From the NCBI GenBank assembly GCA_963589785.1, contig CAVAMJ010000003.1:62001-126000 (forward strand): a stretch of DNA of 64,000 nt. The letters run 5' to 3'. Made by a program: the position numbers and the translations under genes. Positions 16,440 to 24,739 of the stretch are shown piece after piece (position 1 is the stretch's first letter; every line of letters starts with the position of its first letter). The notes below the pieces were generated by a model. It saw only the letters and a program-made list of their open reading frames with translations. It searched no databases and was not told where the DNA came from. The stretch comes from SIG603 sp963589785 (GTDB lineage Bacteria > Bacillota > Clostridia > Oscillospirales > Acutalibacteraceae).

Positions 16440-17487
16440 GCTTGCGACAAAGTCTAAAGAGGAGCTTGTTAAAACCTTTTATCCGTACGCTATCATGCTC
16501 GCACTTGCGATACTGCTGACAATCGGCAGCTTCATAGTGTTCAGCTGTTTGCCCGACTACAAGAATAATGTTCATTCATCAGAGGTGAACGAGCAGAAAA
16601 CGGTTTATTCGGACGAGACCATGAGCTTTGTGGGAATTAGCGATTTAAATAACTTTGACGATTTTGCAAAAGCCGATATGCCAAAAGCGGCAGACGAGCA
16701 GTATGTAAGTGAGATTTCAAATATAATCAGCTGTCTTTATTCCGATGCGACCCCAAGCAATCAGGCTGATTTGATAGGTGAATTTACCTACTACACATTC
16801 GGCGGAGCGAGCGTTTCTGATGATGAAAGCTTAGACTATTCGAGCCATGATTTTCATTCCGACTACGCTAAATCCGAGGGCGGCAACTTCACGGGATATT
16901 CCTCGGGAGTATTGTTGGTTGCCAAAAATGTGCAGTACAGTGCGCAAAACGGAAAGACCTACTGCTTGTCGGTTATTTCCTGCGGTGATAATTACTACTA
17001 CTTCAACTTAGCGGGAGCAAGCAGTGAAAATCTTTCAGCAGAGGATTTTTACAGTGTTATAAGTGATTTGGATGTGAACTCTTGGAACGTGGAGGCGGGC
17101 AGTCTCTCAGAGATCTTTTCGGGTCTTACTTCAGATTATTTAGACGGCAATATCTATTCCGGCTCAAAGTTTGATTATATCAGCAAAATCGACAGCACTT
17201 TAACCGAGGACGACGAGGTCAGAAGATTTTTCGAGAGACTGACAAGTCTTGCGCTTGACTATGATGACGAGAGCGGAACCTTGAATGATAATTATCTGTT
17301 TGCCGGCATCAAAATCCCTAAGTTCGTGGAAAAGGCTTGCACGGCGCTTGAGGGCTCAAGCAAGAAAACGCTCGATGCTTCAAGCATCATTATAACGAGT
17401 GATTCGGAGTTTTACGGCGGATATAAGCTTGGCTTTATCTACGATTTACATTCGGGCGAGATCAGCGGATTTGGTCTTTGTAAGTAA
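16180..17487 (+). CDS. Single-pass membrane protein, extracytoplasmic domain of unknown family
   Basis: A 435-residue protein whose ATG has a strong GGGAGGG site about 9 nt upstream, inside the kinase gene. Residues 1-90 are a basic, Lys/Thr/Gln/Pro-rich cytoplasmic segment encoded out of frame with the kinase tail. One TM segment follows (about 107-130, ending in a Cys), then a ~300-residue domain that should lie outside the cell. I do not recognise the domain. It looks like a third component of the two-component locus, for example a membrane accessory or sensed target. Codon choice in the overlap (CAG, CCG, AAG) looks more like normal coding than the kinase frame does. Confidence 0.8.
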   Translation: MNMKKPTMKHKATKKKNQVLQPTPAQQNPTAKTQPTESQTAQKNTQVTTQPTSTLQETTANTSLIQSITNLKMIAWVKKKAEKTSFELATKSKEELVKTFYPYAIMLALAILLTIGSFIVFSCLPDYKNNVHSSEVNEQKTVYSDETMSFVGISDLNNFDDFAKADMPKAADEQYVSEISNIISCLYSDATPSNQADLIGEFTYYTFGGASVSDDESLDYSSHDFHSDYAKSEGGNFTGYSSGVLLVAKNVQYSAQNGKTYCLSVISCGDNYYYFNLAGASSENLSAEDFYSVISDLDVNSWNVEAGSLSEIFSGLTSDYLDGNIYSGSKFDYISKIDSTLTEDDEVRRFFERLTSLALDYDDESGTLNDNYLFAGIKIPKFVEKACTALEGSSKKTLDASSIIITSDSEFYGGYKLGFIYDLHSGEISGFGLCK

Positions 17488-17497
17488 GAGGTATAAT

Positions 17498-17857
17498 ATG
17501 CTGTTGATACATATAAACAACGCTCAGAAAAAAGAGCAGATTGAAAGCCTTGCGAAGAGACTGAATCATAAAACAAGAACCTTTTCGGCTTCTGAATATG
17601 ACTTAACTCTTGGCTCCTTGCTAAATGGAGAGTCACCGAAGAGCAAGCCGAAGCTTCCTCCGCTTTATGTTATGCCCGATATAATTGTTTTTTCGGGATT
17701 TCGTGACAAGGAACTCGACTTATTTCTCGATGAATACAAAAAGGCAAACATTGCACCGACTCCCTTGAAAGCAGTGGTCACGCCGTTTAATCTGAATTTT
17801 AAAATCGGCGAGCTTATCGAGCACTTAAAAGCAGAGGCATCGGCATCAAGAAAATAA
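17498..17857 (+). CDS. DUF3783 family protein
   Basis: A 119-residue soluble protein that matches the DUF3783 pattern: an N-terminal LLIHINNAQ strand, a middle LTLGSLLNG segment, then DIIVFSGF and the KAVVTPFN motif before the C-terminal helix. The function of the family is not established. The start at 17498 is taken because AAGAGG lies just upstream and because the longer in-frame start at 17399 would overlap the previous gene by 89 nt without a ribosome-binding site. It is the last gene of the two-component unit, 10 nt after the membrane protein, and is followed by a terminator. Confidence 0.85.
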   Translation: MLLIHINNAQKKEQIESLAKRLNHKTRTFSASEYDLTLGSLLNGESPKSKPKLPPLYVMPDIIVFSGFRDKELDLFLDEYKKANIAPTPLKAVVTPFNLNFKIGELIEHLKAEASASRK

Positions 17858-17863
17858 GTTATT

Positions 17864-17893
17864 AACCGTTTCCGAAAGGAGACGGTTTTTCTT
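17864..17893 (+). terminator. Intrinsic terminator of the two-component operon
   Basis: AACCGTTTCC (17864-17873), GAAA tetraloop, GGAGACGGTT (17878-17887), then TTTCTTTT. One U-G pair in a 10-bp stem. Confidence 0.9.
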
Positions 17894-17949
17894 TTGGTAA
17901 AAGGAAAGAAATAGAATAGACTAACTATGTGACTGGCGGTCATTTTGTG

Positions 17950-17978
17950 TTGATAATTAAAATTTATTGTGGTAAAAT
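17950..17978 (+). promoter_or_regulatory. Promoter of the acyl-CoA operon
   Basis: TTGATA (17950-17955), 17-bp spacer, TAAAAT (17973-17978). Confidence 0.7.
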
Positions 17979-17999
17979 TAACGCGTTAGCCTGCGTTAA
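17978..17999. promoter_or_regulatory. Operator-like dyad at the acyl-CoA operon start site
   Basis: TTAACGC (17978-17984), eight-base spacer, GCGTTAA (17993-17999): a perfect 7-bp dyad that begins at the last base of the -10 and covers the expected start site. GCGTTA also repeats directly 10 bp apart (17983 and 17993). The position and symmetry fit a TetR-type repressor site; no regulator gene is adjacent. Confidence 0.5.
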
Positions 18000-18048
18000 C
18001 GCACAGAGAAATTTCGTGTGGCGGCTGACGATTGGAGGATATTATTAA

Positions 18049-18942
18049 ATGGCTTTTATGGAAAAAAGACCGAGAAAGTTTGGCGACCGCAGAGACGGTC
18101 ACTGGGTCAAGGATGCGCCCGGCATGAATGTCGTTATGGCAGATTTGTACCCTAAGAGAACCGACAGCGAGGTCTACCTGAAACAGGAGCTTGATGTAAC
18201 TAAGCTCTTGGAATATATAGCAAAGAAGAATGAGGAGCACCCGGAGTACAAGACTACTATTTTTCACTGCATAGTTTTGGCGGTTGCGAGAATTCTCAAC
18301 GAGAGAAGATACATGAACCGCTTCATTCAGGGCGGACGAATTTACGAGCGTGACGAAATTGTACTTGGCTTCACGGCTAAGAAACGCTTTACCGATCACG
18401 ATGAAGAGTGCCTCATGCTTTACAAGGCAAAGGGCAGTGATGACCTTGATTTTGTCTCAAAGAAGATTTACGGTGAAGTTAAGGAGATGAGAGACAGAGA
18501 GAAGCAAATCGGAATTGACGATATTCTCGATACTTTCGGTAAGCTGCCTCGACTTCTTTTGATGTTCATAGTTCGAGTTGTTCGCTGGCTTGATTTCTGG
18601 GGAAAGGTTCCGAAGGCACTCACTGAGGGCGATATAAACTATGCCTCTGTCATACTTTCAAACCTTGGCAGCATCAAGACTGACGCAGTTTATCATCATC
18701 TCAGCAACTACGGCACAGCTTCTATCTTCATCACACTCGGAGTGATGCACAAGGCACAAAGAGTAATGGAGGACGGAAGTGTACAGATAAGAGATGTCAT
18801 GAATATCGGTGCGATTCTCGATGAAAGAATTGCCGACGGATTCTATTTTGCACGTTCGCTCAAGCTTTTACAGCATATTTGTGATAATCCCGAACTGCTC
18901 GATAAACCGTTAGAGGAGGACAGCGGATATGACTACAAATAA
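18049..18942 (+). CDS. 2-oxoacid dehydrogenase E2-like acyltransferase (no lipoyl domain)
   Basis: A 297-residue protein with the chloramphenicol-acetyltransferase/E2 catalytic fold. The segment DERIADGFYF near the C-terminus stands where E2 enzymes have the catalytic DHRxxDG motif, with Glu-Arg in place of the active-site His, so classical acetyl transfer is doubtful. There are no lipoyl or peripheral-subunit-binding domains. SNLGSIKTDAVYHH is another E2-like stretch. It overlaps the acyl ligase gene by 14 nt, so it probably handles the acyl-CoA made by that ligase, or has become a non-catalytic partner of it. Confidence 0.75.
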   Translation: MAFMEKRPRKFGDRRDGHWVKDAPGMNVVMADLYPKRTDSEVYLKQELDVTKLLEYIAKKNEEHPEYKTTIFHCIVLAVARILNERRYMNRFIQGGRIYERDEIVLGFTAKKRFTDHDEECLMLYKAKGSDDLDFVSKKIYGEVKEMRDREKQIGIDDILDTFGKLPRLLLMFIVRVVRWLDFWGKVPKALTEGDINYASVILSNLGSIKTDAVYHHLSNYGTASIFITLGVMHKAQRVMEDGSVQIRDVMNIGAILDERIADGFYFARSLKLLQHICDNPELLDKPLEEDSGYDYK

Positions 18943-20728
18943 GCTAAATGAGCCGCTTCTGACTAAATTTCAGAAAAGCTCAATCAGATTTCCTGTTCCC
19001 GAGACGGTCAATACTCCGTGGTTCAAGGTAGCAAACGAGGACGGACTTCCCACCACACTCGATTACTTTGACGGCTCTATGATAGACGCTATCGAGGCAT
19101 CTGCGATGGCAGTGCCGAAGAAAGCCGTTGCTTATAATTTTTACGGCAACAAGGTAACATATAAGGACTTTATCTTACAGGTTCACATTACCGCAAGAGC
19201 ACTTGTAGCCTATGGTGTCAAGCCCGGTGACAGAGTAACCGTTTGTATGCCGAACACGCCTCAGGCACTTGTCATGTTCTATGCATGCAACAGAATGGGC
19301 GCAGTCGCAAGCATGATTCATCCGCTTTCCGGTGAAGAGGAGATTGTCGATTATATCAACAACGCAAATTCCGTATTGTGTTTGACACTATTGCAGTTCT
19401 ATCCTAAGTTTGAAAAAATCATGGACAGACTTTCCAACAAGAACCTTGTCATATGTGATATTACAGACGGACTTGTCGGCGCAAAGAAACTGCTTTTCCC
19501 GCTCACGAGAAAGGGCGTAAAGCCGCTTCCTAAGAACAGCACCGCAATCAAGTGGAAGGACTTCATTCTCGGCGGCAAGAAATATCACGGAGAGTATATT
19601 TATCACGCTAAGAGCGATGAAATTGCCGCTATTCTCTATTCGGGCGGTACTACGGGAACAAGCAAGGGTATCTTGCTTACAAACCTCAATTTTAACGCAC
19701 TCGCTCTTCAGACGGGTACTGCAGGAGACTGCATTATTCCGGGTCACACCATGCTTTCCATTATGCCTGTTTTCCACGGCTTCGGACTCGGCGTTTGCAT
19801 CCACACCATTCTTTATTGGGGCTGTACTTGCATACTTGTTCCGCAGTTCAATGTAAAAACCTACTGCGGATTGCTCAAGAAATATAAGCCAAATTTGATA
19901 GCTGGCGTGCCGACACTTTATGAGGCATTGCTTAGAATTGAGGACGCTAAAACTCTCGATTTGTCTCAGCTTGAGGGAATGTTCTCCGGCGGTGACAGCT
20001 TAAGCGTGGAGCTAAAAACAAAAGTTGATGAGTTCATCACCGCTCACGGCGCAAAGGAACAGGTGAGAGAGGGCTACGGTACTACCGAATGTGTCACGGC
20101 TTCTTGCCTCACTCCGAGATTTAAATACAAAGAGGGCTCTATCGGAATTCCGTTCCCCGACACCTACTACAAAATAGTCATGCCGTCAACGCACGAGGAG
20201 GTTCCTTACGGAACAATCGGCGAGATATGCATCGCCGGTCCGACGGTTATGCAGGGATATATGAACAACCCAAAGGAGACCGCTCAGACGCTTCAGCTTC
20301 ACGAAGACGGTTTAGTTTGGCTTCATACGGGCGACCTCGGAACAATGGACGAGGAGGGCTTTGTCTACTTTAAGCAGAGACTCAAGAGAATGATTATCAC
20401 AAGCGGATATAATGTTTATCCGTCGCAGATTGAAAATGTTCTCGATTCTCATCCCGATGTTCACATGAGCACCGTAATCGGTGTCAAGGACAATTACCGC
20501 ATGCAGAAGGTCAAGGCGATTGTTGTCCTAAAACAGGGTGTGGAGCAGAGTGAGGAGCTCAAAAAGGATATTCTTGCTTATTGTGCGGAGCGTGTTGCAA
20601 AGTATGCCGTTCCGAGAGAGCTTGAATTTAGGGCAGATCTTCCGAAAACTCTTGTCGGCAAGGTAGCCTATACCGTGCTCGAGAGAGAAGAGGAAGAGAA
20701 GCAAAAAAAAGAAGACAAAACAAATTGA
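18929..20728 (+). CDS. AMP-forming acyl-CoA synthetase (ANL superfamily)
   Basis: A 599-residue adenylate-forming ligase that activates a carboxylic (probably fatty) acid to the acyl-AMP and then acyl-CoA. Motifs in order: YSGGTTGTSKG (A3 phosphate loop, about residue 232), YGTTECVT (A5), HTGDLG (A7) and RMIITSGYNVYPSQIE (A8/hinge). The catalytic Lys of the C-terminal domain is in LVGKVAY near residue 580. It ends in a charged, Lys/Glu-rich tail. GAGGAGG lies 10 nt before the ATG, inside the acyltransferase gene. Substrate specificity cannot be given. Confidence 0.92.
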   Translation: MTTNKLNEPLLTKFQKSSIRFPVPETVNTPWFKVANEDGLPTTLDYFDGSMIDAIEASAMAVPKKAVAYNFYGNKVTYKDFILQVHITARALVAYGVKPGDRVTVCMPNTPQALVMFYACNRMGAVASMIHPLSGEEEIVDYINNANSVLCLTLLQFYPKFEKIMDRLSNKNLVICDITDGLVGAKKLLFPLTRKGVKPLPKNSTAIKWKDFILGGKKYHGEYIYHAKSDEIAAILYSGGTTGTSKGILLTNLNFNALALQTGTAGDCIIPGHTMLSIMPVFHGFGLGVCIHTILYWGCTCILVPQFNVKTYCGLLKKYKPNLIAGVPTLYEALLRIEDAKTLDLSQLEGMFSGGDSLSVELKTKVDEFITAHGAKEQVREGYGTTECVTASCLTPRFKYKEGSIGIPFPDTYYKIVMPSTHEEVPYGTIGEICIAGPTVMQGYMNNPKETAQTLQLHEDGLVWLHTGDLGTMDEEGFVYFKQRLKRMIITSGYNVYPSQIENVLDSHPDVHMSTVIGVKDNYRMQKVKAIVVLKQGVEQSEELKKDILAYCAERVAKYAVPRELEFRADLPKTLVGKVAYTVLEREEEEKQKKEDKTN

Positions 20729-20763
20729 CCAAGTGTTGATTTTAGAGAAACGGAGGTTAGCGC

Positions 20764-20940
20764 ATGAATTTTCCAAACGATCCGTTTATGCTCATGAGCA
20801 TAGTTAACACCAAGCTGAGAGATTTTTATCCCTCGCTTGATGAATTTTGTAAGGTGGAAGATGTCGACAAGAATGAGCTCATAGAAAAGCTCAAGGCTGT
20901 CGGCTTCGAATATGACGAAAACTTAAATAAATTTTGCTGA
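20764..20940 (+). CDS. DUF4250 family small protein (58 aa)
   Basis: A 58-residue protein, start MNFPNDPFMLMS, with a following SIVNTKLRDFY segment and a C-terminal IEKLKAVGFEYDE helix. This matches DUF4250, a short conserved protein of Clostridia with no known role; the fold looks like a small helix-turn-helix-like module. GGAGG lies 8 nt before the ATG, which supports real translation. It sits 35 nt after the acyl-CoA ligase and 21 nt before the hydrolase, so it is within the acyl operon. Confidence 0.85.
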   Translation: MNFPNDPFMLMSIVNTKLRDFYPSLDEFCKVEDVDKNELIEKLKAVGFEYDENLNKFC

Positions 20941-20961
20941 TTGGCAAGAAAGGTGAGAAAT

Positions 20962-21879
20962 ATGAACTACAAACCGGTTATTCCCCAGGATACAACATTT
21001 ATCCCGGGTATGAAAACAATTATGGCAGACGCAACAAGCGTAAACGAAGTAAACTATACTAAGGACATTGTCTATGTAAAAAGACCCGAAGAGGATTTGG
21101 TTTTACAGCTTTTATCCCGTGCCGAGCCTGATTGGCAGACGGGCAATATACCCGGAAAAACTCCGCTTGTAGTTTATGTTCAGGGCTCTGCTTGGAAGGA
21201 GCAGAATGTTTACAGAAAAATTCCTATGTTTGCCGATATCGTAAGAGCCGGTTACACCGTTGCTTCTGTAAAATATCGTGCTTCCACAAAGGCAAAGTAT
21301 CCCGCTTACATTCAGGACGTCAAGTCTGCTATCAGATTTCTCCGTGCAAACGCTGAGAAGTACGGCATCGACCCGGAGAGAATTGCCATTTGGGGAGACT
21401 CCTCAGGCGGAAACACTGCCGCCCTCATCGGTGTCACAGGTGACATGGAGGAGTTTAAGACAGACGATAACAGAGAGTATTCCGACTCAGTAAAATGCGT
21501 TGTTGATTTCTACGGTCCTACCGACTGCGGCAGAATCGACGAAGCTCCGAGAAATCCCCTTTTCACCACAGATCTCGAGAATATTCCTGAGGATATTCTT
21601 TTCGGCGGCTGCGTAGCAGAGCACCCAGAGATTGCAAAGCCCGGTGACCCTTGCACATACATCAGCAAGGAGAAAGCTATGCCTCCGATTATGATCGCTC
21701 ACGGCGACTGGGACGAGCTTGTACCGTTCAATCAGAGCGTTATTCTCTACGAGAAGCTTCTCGAGTGCGGCAAGGTTGCAGAGTTCTTCAAGGTTGTTGG
21801 TGCCGGTCACGGAATTAATTTCTGGACTAAGGAGCTTATCGGCGAGGTTATCAAGTTCCTCAATGCCTACAATGCATAA
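20962..21879 (+). CDS. Alpha/beta hydrolase (esterase/lipase-like)
   Basis: A 305-residue alpha/beta hydrolase of the hormone-sensitive-lipase/BD-FAE type. The nucleophile Ser is in GDSSGG, the acid is the Asp of HGDWDELVP and the base is the His of GAGHG. The oxyanion HGG motif is replaced by VQGSAW, which suggests an atypical oxyanion pocket. There is no signal peptide. The ATG at 20962 is preferred since AAGGTGAG lies just upstream; an in-frame TTG at 20941 directly abuts the DUF4250 stop. It may release acyl groups handled by the upstream ligase and acyltransferase. Confidence 0.88.
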   Translation: MNYKPVIPQDTTFIPGMKTIMADATSVNEVNYTKDIVYVKRPEEDLVLQLLSRAEPDWQTGNIPGKTPLVVYVQGSAWKEQNVYRKIPMFADIVRAGYTVASVKYRASTKAKYPAYIQDVKSAIRFLRANAEKYGIDPERIAIWGDSSGGNTAALIGVTGDMEEFKTDDNREYSDSVKCVVDFYGPTDCGRIDEAPRNPLFTTDLENIPEDILFGGCVAEHPEIAKPGDPCTYISKEKAMPPIMIAHGDWDELVPFNQSVILYEKLLECGKVAEFFKVVGAGHGINFWTKELIGEVIKFLNAYNA

Positions 21880-21925
21880 TTAAAGCTTATTTTCCACAAG
21901 CTATACAAAAATGTTGAAAGCTAAG

Positions 21926-21953
21926 AAAGAGCACTCTTCGGAGTGCTCTTTTT
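21926..21953 (+). terminator. Intrinsic terminator of the acyl operon
   Basis: AAAGAGCACTC (21926-21936), TTCG tetraloop, GAGTGCTCTTT (21941-21951), then TT. A perfect 11-bp stem with a UUCG loop. Confidence 0.92.
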
Positions 21954-21966
21954 GCGTGGAATAATC

Positions 21967-21997
21967 AAAAAAATAAGGACGATATGAAATCGTCCTT
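21967..21997 (-). terminator. Intrinsic terminator of the 91-aa hypothetical gene
   Basis: AAGGACGAT (21975-21983), five-base loop, ATCGTCCTT (21989-21997). On the minus strand it is followed by a T run (complement of the A run at 21967-21973). Confidence 0.85.
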
Positions 21998-22019
21998 GCA
22001 GAAAAATCCGATATTAGAT

Positions 22020-22295
22020 TTAAGCGTTAGCCTTATCAAGCCAAACCGATGCAGTGTCAATTGCCTCATAAAGACCGTTTGCCTCACCGCGCTTTGCAAT
22101 CATCTTTGCGGGCGGAGTGGTGGGGTCTGTTGCGAGAATCTGAATAGCAATTCTGTCAGCAACCAACATGTCCTTGACTTCCTTTTTAGTTTTTATGTCG
22201 AGCTTTGCGACAAAAGGCTTTTTCATGCTTCCGTAATAGATAGTGTCGCCGGAGCGTACTATCGGTCTTCCTTTATACTTTTGAAAATTTGCCAT
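22020..22295 (-). CDS. Conserved hypothetical protein (91 aa)
   Basis: A 91-residue soluble basic protein that begins MANFQKYKGRPIVRSGDTIYYG; no TM segment, no cysteine cluster and no motif I can name. The GxPIVRxGDxIYYG opening looks like a small beta-barrel or SH3-like strand pair, but this is only an impression. AAGGGA lies 10 nt before ATG. It has its own terminator and is upstream-adjacent to ireB on the same strand (137 nt apart), so the two may be separate units. Confidence 0.7.
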   Translation of the reverse strand: MANFQKYKGRPIVRSGDTIYYGSMKKPFVAKLDIKTKKEVKDMLVADRIAIQILATDPTTPPAKMIAKRGEANGLYEAIDTASVWLDKANA

Positions 22296-22395
22296 AATAC
22301 ATTCGTCCCTTCATTCAATTTGTGAGGTGAAGAGGGTGAAAAAACTTCTCTCCACAGGTTGTGCACCACGAAAATTACGCAAACACAATAAAACT

Positions 22396-22429
22396 AAAAA
22401 AGGGCGTGCCTTTTAACAGGCTGCCCTTT
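22396..22429 (-). terminator. Intrinsic terminator of ireB
   Basis: AAAGGGC (22399-22405) pairs with GCCCTTT (22423-22429), with an inner GCCT/AGGC helix; minus-strand T run is the complement of 22391-22401. Confidence 0.75.
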
Positions 22430-22432
22430 AGC

Positions 22433-22702
22433 TTATCTGTCCTTGCTCACACCGAGATAATTGCGCACGAGGTCTTTCAGAAGCTCATCACGATCGATTC
22501 GTCTGATAAGCGACCTTGCGTTTTTATGAGTGGTGATATATGTGGGGTCTTCAGAGAGAATGTAACCCACAAGCTGACTGATAGGGTTGTAGCCTTTTTC
22601 CGAAAGAGCATCGTAAACTGCCTTTAGAATGATTCTGGTATCTTCCTCTTTAATTTCTTCAAAGGAAAACGGTTGAGTAGCGTCCTTTTGATAGTCTGCC
22701 AT
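22433..22702 (-). CDS. ireB: IreB family regulatory phosphoprotein (UPF0297)
   Basis: An 89-residue member of the IreB/UPF0297 family (YrzL in Bacillus). In Enterococcus IreB is phosphorylated by the PASTA Ser/Thr kinase IreK and controls cephalosporin resistance. The conserved opening with a Thr near residue 9 and the FEEIKEEDT, NPISQLVGYILSEDPTYIT and ARSLIRRIDRDEL blocks are present. The family usually sits with ruvX and a zinc-ribbon gene; here it stands alone with its own strong AAGGAGGTG site and terminator, so the common operon has been split. Confidence 0.92.
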   Translation of the reverse strand: MADYQKDATQPFSFEEIKEEDTRIILKAVYDALSEKGYNPISQLVGYILSEDPTYITTHKNARSLIRRIDRDELLKDLVRNYLGVSKDR

Positions 22703-22830
22703 AAGGGCACCTCCTTCTTTGAATCTTCATTTTGAATATATAATACCAAAAAATGCAAAAAATAGCAAGTGTCATTGCACAATATTAACTATTAATTAAT
22801 ATTTAGCCGAGTTTATTGTGAAAATTAACT

Positions 22831-22863
22831 CAAAAAGCAAAGGACGCTCAAAAAAGCGTCCTT
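22831..22863 (-). terminator. Intrinsic terminator of prfC
   Basis: AAGGACGCT (22840-22848), CAAAAA loop, AGCGTCCTT (22855-22863); minus-strand T run is the complement of 22832-22836. Confidence 0.85.
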
Positions 22864-22876
22864 GAAAAATTTATTA

Positions 22877-24457
22877 TCAGTTTCTTGAGAAGTCGGAAAG
22901 CTCAAGTCCCTTGTTGTGCTCGAGTGCCCAGTCGATGCTCCATTCGTTCGAGAAGAGAAGAAGGTATCTGCCTTTCATATCCTGAACCTTTTTGGTATCG
23001 GTGGTGAGATTGAGCTTTTTGAGATCAACATCAGGTGTGTCGATCCAGCGAATGAGCGAGTAAGGAAGATTTTCCATTCTGAGCTCTACATTATATTCGC
23101 TTTCCATGCGGTACTTGAAAACGTCAAACTGAAGAGTACCGACAACGCCGACGATAACCTCTTCCATACCGGAAGCAACCTCTTGGAATATCTGAATTGC
23201 ACCTTCCTGTGCAATCTGAGTTACGCCCTTGACGAACTGCTTTCTCTTCATGGTGTCCTTCTGAGCGACACGGCAGAAGAATTCGGGAGCGAAAGTAGGA
23301 ATACCCTCGAAGGTAACCTTTTTGCCCGTGCAGACGGTATCACCGATTGAGAAAATACCCGGATCGAAAATACCGATGATGTCGCCGGCATAAGCCTCCT
23401 CGATGATCTCTCTTGACTGAGCCATCATCTGCTGTGGCTGAGCAAGCTTAATCTTCTTGCCGCCCTGAACATGAGTGACTTCCATGCCCTTTTCGAATTT
23501 ACCTGAGCAAATTCTCATGAATGCGATACGGTCACGGTGAGCTTTGTTCATGTTAGCCTGAATCTTAAAGACAAATGCGGAGAAGTTCTCGCTCATCGGA
23601 TCTACAACGCCCTCGATGGCGTTTCTCGGAAGCGGAGATGTAGTGAGTTTCAAGAAGTCCTCAAGGAAAAGCTCAACACCGAAGTTTGTGAGAGCCGAAC
23701 CGAAGAATACAGGGGATAATTTTCCCGATCTAATTCTGTCGATATCGAAATCATCGCCGACACCGTCGAGAAGCTCAACATCATTCTTGAGTGTCTCGTA
23801 AAGTTCGTCGCCCAAGTCTTCAGCGAGAGACGCATCGTTGATGTCGATTTCTCTTGATTCAACCTTTTGACCTGAGTTAGGTGTGAACTCAACGATGTGA
23901 GATTTTGCTCTGTCGTAAACGCCCTTGAAGCGCTTTCCTGAGCCGATCGGCCAGTTCATCGGATATGTGCCGATGCCGAGTTCCTTTTCGATTTCATCAA
24001 GAAGATCGTACGGATCGAGAGCGTCACGGTCCATCTTGTTGATGAATGTGAAAATCGGAATGTTTCTCATAACGCAAACTTTGAAAAGCTTTCTGGTCTG
24101 CGGCTCAACACCCTTAGCGGCATCGATGACCATTACGGCGCTGTCGGCTGCCATGAGGGTACGGTATGTGTCCTCGGAGAAGTCCTGGTGACCCGGGGTA
24201 TCAAGGAGATTGATGCAATAGCCGTCATAGTTGAACTGCATGACGGAGGAGGTAACCGAAATACCTCTTTGCTTCTCTATTTCCATCCAGTCGGAAACTG
24301 CGTGCTTTGAATTTTTTTTACCCTTAACCATACCTGCCTGGTTGATTGTGCCGCCCCAAAGGAGGAATTTCTCCGTGAGGGTGGTTTTACCTGCGTCAGG
24401 ATGGGAGATGATGGCGAAGGTTCTTCTTTTTTCTATTTCTGTTCTTAAATCAGCCAT
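22877..24457 (-). CDS. prfC: Peptide chain release factor 3
   Basis: A 526-residue translational GTPase. RF3 ejects RF1/RF2 from the ribosome after peptide release. The P-loop is SHPDAGKTT (residues 18-26), with ISVTSSVMQF as switch region, DTPGHQDF as G3 and NKMDRD as G4. The EF-Tu-like domain 2 and the C-terminal RF3 domain are complete, and the length is normal. The start has GAGGA upstream. It is a single-gene unit divergent from a GNAT gene. Confidence 0.97.
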   Translation of the reverse strand: MADLRTEIEKRRTFAIISHPDAGKTTLTEKFLLWGGTINQAGMVKGKKNSKHAVSDWMEIEKQRGISVTSSVMQFNYDGYCINLLDTPGHQDFSEDTYRTLMAADSAVMVIDAAKGVEPQTRKLFKVCVMRNIPIFTFINKMDRDALDPYDLLDEIEKELGIGTYPMNWPIGSGKRFKGVYDRAKSHIVEFTPNSGQKVESREIDINDASLAEDLGDELYETLKNDVELLDGVGDDFDIDRIRSGKLSPVFFGSALTNFGVELFLEDFLKLTTSPLPRNAIEGVVDPMSENFSAFVFKIQANMNKAHRDRIAFMRICSGKFEKGMEVTHVQGGKKIKLAQPQQMMAQSREIIEEAYAGDIIGIFDPGIFSIGDTVCTGKKVTFEGIPTFAPEFFCRVAQKDTMKRKQFVKGVTQIAQEGAIQIFQEVASGMEEVIVGVVGTLQFDVFKYRMESEYNVELRMENLPYSLIRWIDTPDVDLKKLNLTTDTKKVQDMKGRYLLLFSNEWSIDWALEHNKGLELSDFSRN

Positions 24458-24637
24458 GTTTATCCTCGTTATCTAAATAAAATTAACTTGTACTAAAATA
24501 AAATTACGGTATTAAGGCTTAATCATAATATACCTCTGATATGCAAATGAATATATATCAAATCTTGCTCTGCACAAATTAAAATTTTACCATAATTATG
24601 TATTTTATTCAAGATAAAGCCGACTCCAAACATTGAG

Positions 24638-24666
24638 TTGAATTTTTCATCTAATTTGTATATACT
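24638..24666 (+). promoter_or_regulatory. Promoter of the GNAT-queH unit
   Basis: TTGAAT (24638-24643), 17-bp spacer, TATACT (24661-24666), 73 bp before the GNAT start. Confidence 0.7.
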
Positions 24667-24739
24667 AAATAATTACGTATGAAAAGCGATATTTTTGAAA
24701 ATCAAATGATATAAAATTAAGATAAAAGAGGTAATCAAA

